Assembly (NCBI GenBank): GCA_009823395.1
Contig: CM020514.1
Location: forward strand, 6,461,966-6,525,965
From: Thamnaconus septentrionalis
Lineage: Eukaryota; Chordata; Actinopteri; Tetraodontiformes; Monacanthidae
Length of the DNA stretch: 64,000 bases
Reading direction: 5' to 3'
Shown here: piece after piece, positions 62,415 to 64,000 of the stretch
Layout of the letters: each line of letters starts with the position of its first letter
Numbering within the stretch: the stretch's first letter is position 1
Translations under genes and position numbers: made by a program
The notes under the pieces: generated by a model
Databases searched by the model: none
What the model saw: only the letters and a program-made list of their open reading frames with translations
Told to the model about the DNA's origin: nothing

Positions 62415-63719
62415 CTTTGCAGTCATTATGATGGATAATAATCCTGCATTATTTAATACAGAGCTAGATGATCAACAAAATGTAAAAAATGTTTTAATGA
62501 TAATCAGACAAACAACTTCAAAGCAGTTTAACCAGTTTGGGAAGGAAAACTGTGAAAAATGAAGAAAGATTACTTGGGAGATGTTTTTGTTTTAAAAAAA
62601 AAAAAAAACTCCTTGACCTATTCATGATTTTTTTAATGATAAAAAAAATTCTACAAACAATCTTTAATAGAACCCTATGTTTTGATGCAGATAATGATGG
62701 ATATAAATGGAAGATTATATTAGGATGAAGTCAGAGATCAGTATTTTGGCAGAGGTTGTAATTTAGCCTGTGTTTGAAAACACACACACACACACACACA
62801 CAGCACCTCACTTTGAAACCTGTTTACTCATATAGCATCAACATAGCACAGTTTGTTTATAGGTGGAAATACCCTTCAAGGGAACTTCCAAGAGATAGAG
62901 CTACTCCAAAACAGTTAACAAAAACCTTTTAAAATCTCTGCTAGGAAGGCCAGATCTAATTTCAGATGTTTTTTTTTTTTATTAAAAAAAAAAAAAAAAT
63001 CAGAGAGTGCATGTTTGCACGGGATAATGTGGAAGTTCTGTTTTTTGTTTTGAGAAGTAAATAATGCTGCTGTTGACGGAAGCCTTGTGAAAATCCAACA
63101 ACCTCTAAAACCACAAGATGAATGACTTCTTACTTATGCCGTCTTCTTGGTTGTTTTTTTTTTTTTGATTTTTGTATTTTTTCAGTATTTAAACAAAGGA
63201 TTGCTTGTCAGAAGCATATGAGCAATACTCAACTTTATTTTTTATTTTATTTAAAAAAAAACAGCCACTAATTTAACTAATTACAGTTAATAGTTAGTTC
63301 TCAAGTTATTATGAAGTGAGATGGTGAGAAGGTAAAATCAGTGTTTTTACAAAAGTCGCCTTTTTTAACGTAAGCATTTCTATGCATACTGTGTTTACCA
63401 TATTTTATGTACTTTTTGATCATTTCCCCAAAAGCATTCATAAATTCCCCACACTCAAGTCTGCTGGTTTGCTAATTTAAAACAATACATTACAGGTGTT
63501 CACATGTGCTAATATTTTCCAAATCGCCTCTCGTGGAGAATCTCTTAGATGTCAGGCACTCTCCCAGTACACCCCCTCCAAAAAAAAAAAAAAAAAAGGG
63601 GGGCCTGCCATTCAAGCAACTGCATCATAGTGAATGCCACAAGAGAGCTGGAATAATTTAGTCCACCGACAATAAAAGGGGCACAAAGGGAAAGATTGAG
63701 TGTGTTTTTGTCCGCTCTG

Positions 63720-63722
<3 letters not shown>

Positions 63723-63793
<71 letters not shown>
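63723..63793 (+). repeat. Compound (TG)n(AG)n microsatellite
   Basis: About 19 TG units joined directly to about 16 AG units. Confidence 0.95.
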
Positions 63794-63797
<4 letters not shown>

Positions 63798-64000
63798 GCG
63801 GGGGAGGAAGAAAGAAGTGTGTCTGGCTTGCCGTCCTTTAACAATGCAGCTGCCACCCAATCTGTCCCACTGTGACGCGAGCATTGTTCTCGCAGCCTCG
63901 GCAGCATGCACAGACGGAGGCTGGGGCTTTCTAAACCCGTTCACCTCCACCAGCACACACACACACACGCACACAGGCTTTTTGTCATCTCAAAGCCTAG

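Larger units (their letters stand above)
62290..64000. other. Sequence upstream of the recognised zc3h12c exons
   Basis: No further exon identified. Holds (GT)n at 62384-62412, (CA)n at 62779-62803, several poly-A/T runs, and the compound TG/AG tract at 63723-63793. CpG-bearing sequence at 63800-63960 may be promoter-proximal. The zc3h12c promoter could lie here or beyond the window. Confidence 0.45.

Noticed and set aside
63545..63974. 120-codon minus-strand frames at the window end as a zc3h12c first exon
   Set aside because: They run through the TG/AG repeat, lack a clear GT donor at a useful place and show no similarity to the known N-terminus.

Overview
The window is vertebrate genomic DNA, almost certainly from a teleost fish. 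It holds two intron-split genes that together cover about 60% of its length. The rest is non-coding DNA with many CA/TG, CT and GA microsatellites, several small terminal-inverted-repeat DNA transposons of fish type, and one relic of a fish Ty3/gypsy retrotransposon. No tRNA, rRNA, CRISPR array or bacterial feature was seen. All gene models were built by hand from splice sites, reading frame and remembered family sequences.

Layout. Positions 1-21.7 kb: no recognisable gene, only transposon remnants, short perfect inverted repeats and possible regulatory DNA. About 21.7-24.2 kb: CpG-rich promoter region of the plus-strand gene with a TATA-like box at 22237-22245. About 22.27-54.4 kb: rdx (radixin, ERM family). 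It has one untranslated first exon and 14 coding exons; the start codon lies at 31766 and the stop at 53566-53568, giving 572 residues. About 55.45-62.3 kb on the minus strand: zc3h12c, a Regnase-family CCCH zinc-finger endoribonuclease. It has five coding exons (ATG at 61897, stop at 58583) giving 913 residues, with a 3' UTR of about 3.1 kb. The two genes are tail to tail with roughly 1 kb between their poly(A) sites. As I recall, RDX and ZC3H12C are also convergent neighbours in human (11q22), which supports both identifications. No upstream start for zc3h12c was seen in the last 1.7 kb, so its promoter may lie outside the window.

The genes have separate jobs. Radixin links membrane proteins and PIP2 to cortical F-actin. 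Zc3h12c is predicted to degrade inflammatory mRNAs. Nothing in the sequence suggests a shared pathway; their adjacency looks like old synteny.

The most unusual points are: (1) a 99-nt, stop-free, in-frame intron inside the radixin FERM domain, flanked by an exact 8-bp direct repeat; (2) a second stop-free 3n intron of 78 nt; (3) a coding-looking alternative C-terminus read through the rdx exon-10 donor; (4) a GC-AG intron inside the zc3h12c RNase domain; (5) a spliced upstream ORF ending 12 nt before the zc3h12c start; (6) a transposon carrying a decayed BED-finger exon and a gypsy relic in rdx intron 1; (7) inverted copies of one repeat family flanking the rdx start-codon exon. I found no clearly new multi-gene system.
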